NCBI GenBank assembly: GCA_019800895.1
Contig: JAHVKF010000001.1
Coordinates: 868,001 to 932,000 of the forward strand
Origin: Halomonas denitrificans
GTDB taxonomy: Bacteria; Pseudomonadota; Gammaproteobacteria; Xanthomonadales; Wenzhouxiangellaceae
Length of the DNA stretch: 64,000 bases
Direction of reading: 5' to 3'
The position numbers were made by a program, and so were the translations under genes. Position 1 is the first letter of the stretch. Each line of letters starts with the position of its first letter. Shown here one piece after another: positions 63,597 to 64,000 of the stretch. The notes beneath the pieces were generated by a model, which saw only the letters and a list, made by a program, of their open reading frames with translations, did no database searches and was not told the DNA's origin.

Positions 63597-64000
63597 TCAG
63601 TCGCCCTCGGCCCGCTTGATCCACTCGAGCGGCAGTTCGTGCTGGCCGGCCGCGTCACCGACGTACAGCACGTCGTCGGCGATCATCAGCGACCAGTCGA
63701 TCTTGCGCGGCAGGTCAGCGGCCAGCGTCCCGACCTCCGGCGGCAGCGCCGCGATCTCCAGGCCGGGCAGCTGCGCCACCCGCGGCACGACCGATTCGCG
63801 CCAGACTTCGACCGGGCCGTAGGCCAGCACCGACGCCCGCGGATGGTGACGCGCGCTGCGCGTCATGCGGTCGGCGTCGGGACGGCCGACGTCGATCCAG
63901 TGCTCGACCTGTCCGTCGAGTGAATGCCGCCACAAGGCCGGCTCGTCGACCTCCGACAGACCGCGGCCGAAGGCCAGGCGCTCGTCCCACCACAGGCCCC
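63597..64000 (-). CDS. yaeQ: YaeQ family protein, N-terminus outside the window
   Basis: About 134 residues of the C-terminal part are inside. The frame remains open to the right edge and reads GLWWDERLAFGRGLSEVDEPALWRHS, then HWIDVGRPDADRM, LAYGPVEVWRESVVPRVAQLP and WSLMIADDVLYVG, aligning with E. coli YaeQ (ADERLQFTRGL, LWIELGLPDERR). YaeQ has a nuclease-like PD-(D/E)xK fold; its role is unknown. Ends 53 bp from the convergent host-attachment gene. Confidence 0.85.
   Translation of the reverse strand, partial: GLWWDERLAFGRGLSEVDEPALWRHSLDGQVEHWIDVGRPDADRMTRSARHHPRASVLAYGPVEVWRESVVPRVAQLPGLEIAALPPEVGTLAADLPRKIDWSLMIADDVLYVGDAAGQHELPLEWIKRAEGD

Overview
The window is a stretch of chromosome from a high-GC, free-living Gram-negative bacterium. 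The gene set (mpl, lgt, darP/yjgA, yaeQ, a DUF1302/DUF1329/RND envelope cluster, PPi-type phosphofructokinase next to GTP-type PEPCK, IPTL-CTERM surface protein) fits a gammaproteobacterium near the Xanthomonadales/Chromatiales boundary, for example a Wenzhouxiangella-like marine heterotroph. That placement is inference from gene content and base composition, not from a marker-gene comparison. No rRNA, tRNA, CRISPR array, transposase or integrase was found.

Layout. 1-3 kb: start of sppA, a MATE exporter, a GNAT acetyltransferase and a CrtO-like membrane protein. 3.0-5.0 kb: a small, less GC-rich islet with a secreted Cys-rich protein and a 62-residue membrane protein, bounded by a 103-bp perfect direct repeat derived from the 3' end of the neighbouring methyltransferase gene. 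5-24.7 kb: mostly housekeeping, namely M17 aminopeptidase, pckG, pfp, adk, tusA, mpl, a LON-domain protein, a DedA/LssY membrane protein, an SDR, hemL, thiE, rubredoxin, cpdA, a degenerate M48 lipoprotein, a DUF192 lipoprotein, folA, thyA and lgt. 24.8-28.5 kb: a YyaL-type thioredoxin-fold protein, a BtuF-like binding protein and a PP-loop ATPase.

28.5-38.4 kb is a five-gene envelope operon read leftward: VolA-type lipase lipoprotein, DUF1302 outer-membrane protein, DUF1329 lipoprotein, Ycf48-like propeller and RND transporter. It looks like a complete inner-to-outer-membrane lipid or hydrophobe handling system. Its DUF1329 member carries an unusual helical stalk of about 200 residues. 38.6-45.7 kb: an Nramp-related transporter lacking the usual metal-site motif, a dioxygenase-sulfotransferase fusion and a 1269-residue surface protein (DUF4347, beta-helix, ASH-type repeats, IPTL-CTERM).

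45.8-63 kb is dominated by two TPR/CRTAC1 (FG-GAP plus ASPIC/UnbV) modules. The second is a tightly overlapped leftward operon: crotonase, darP, nitrilase-family hydrolase, 1100-residue TPR/CRTAC1 lipoprotein, membrane pentaheme cytochrome c with TPRs, and a membrane-anchored CRTAC1 protein. A NeuC/DegT sugar-nucleotide pair and an ECF sigma/DUF6768 pair lie between the modules. The window closes with a host-attachment-family protein and the 3' part of yaeQ. The most promising undescribed systems are the pentaheme cytochrome/CRTAC1/nitrilase operon, the stalked DUF1329 envelope operon, and the repeat-bounded islet with its bacteriocin-like secreted protein.
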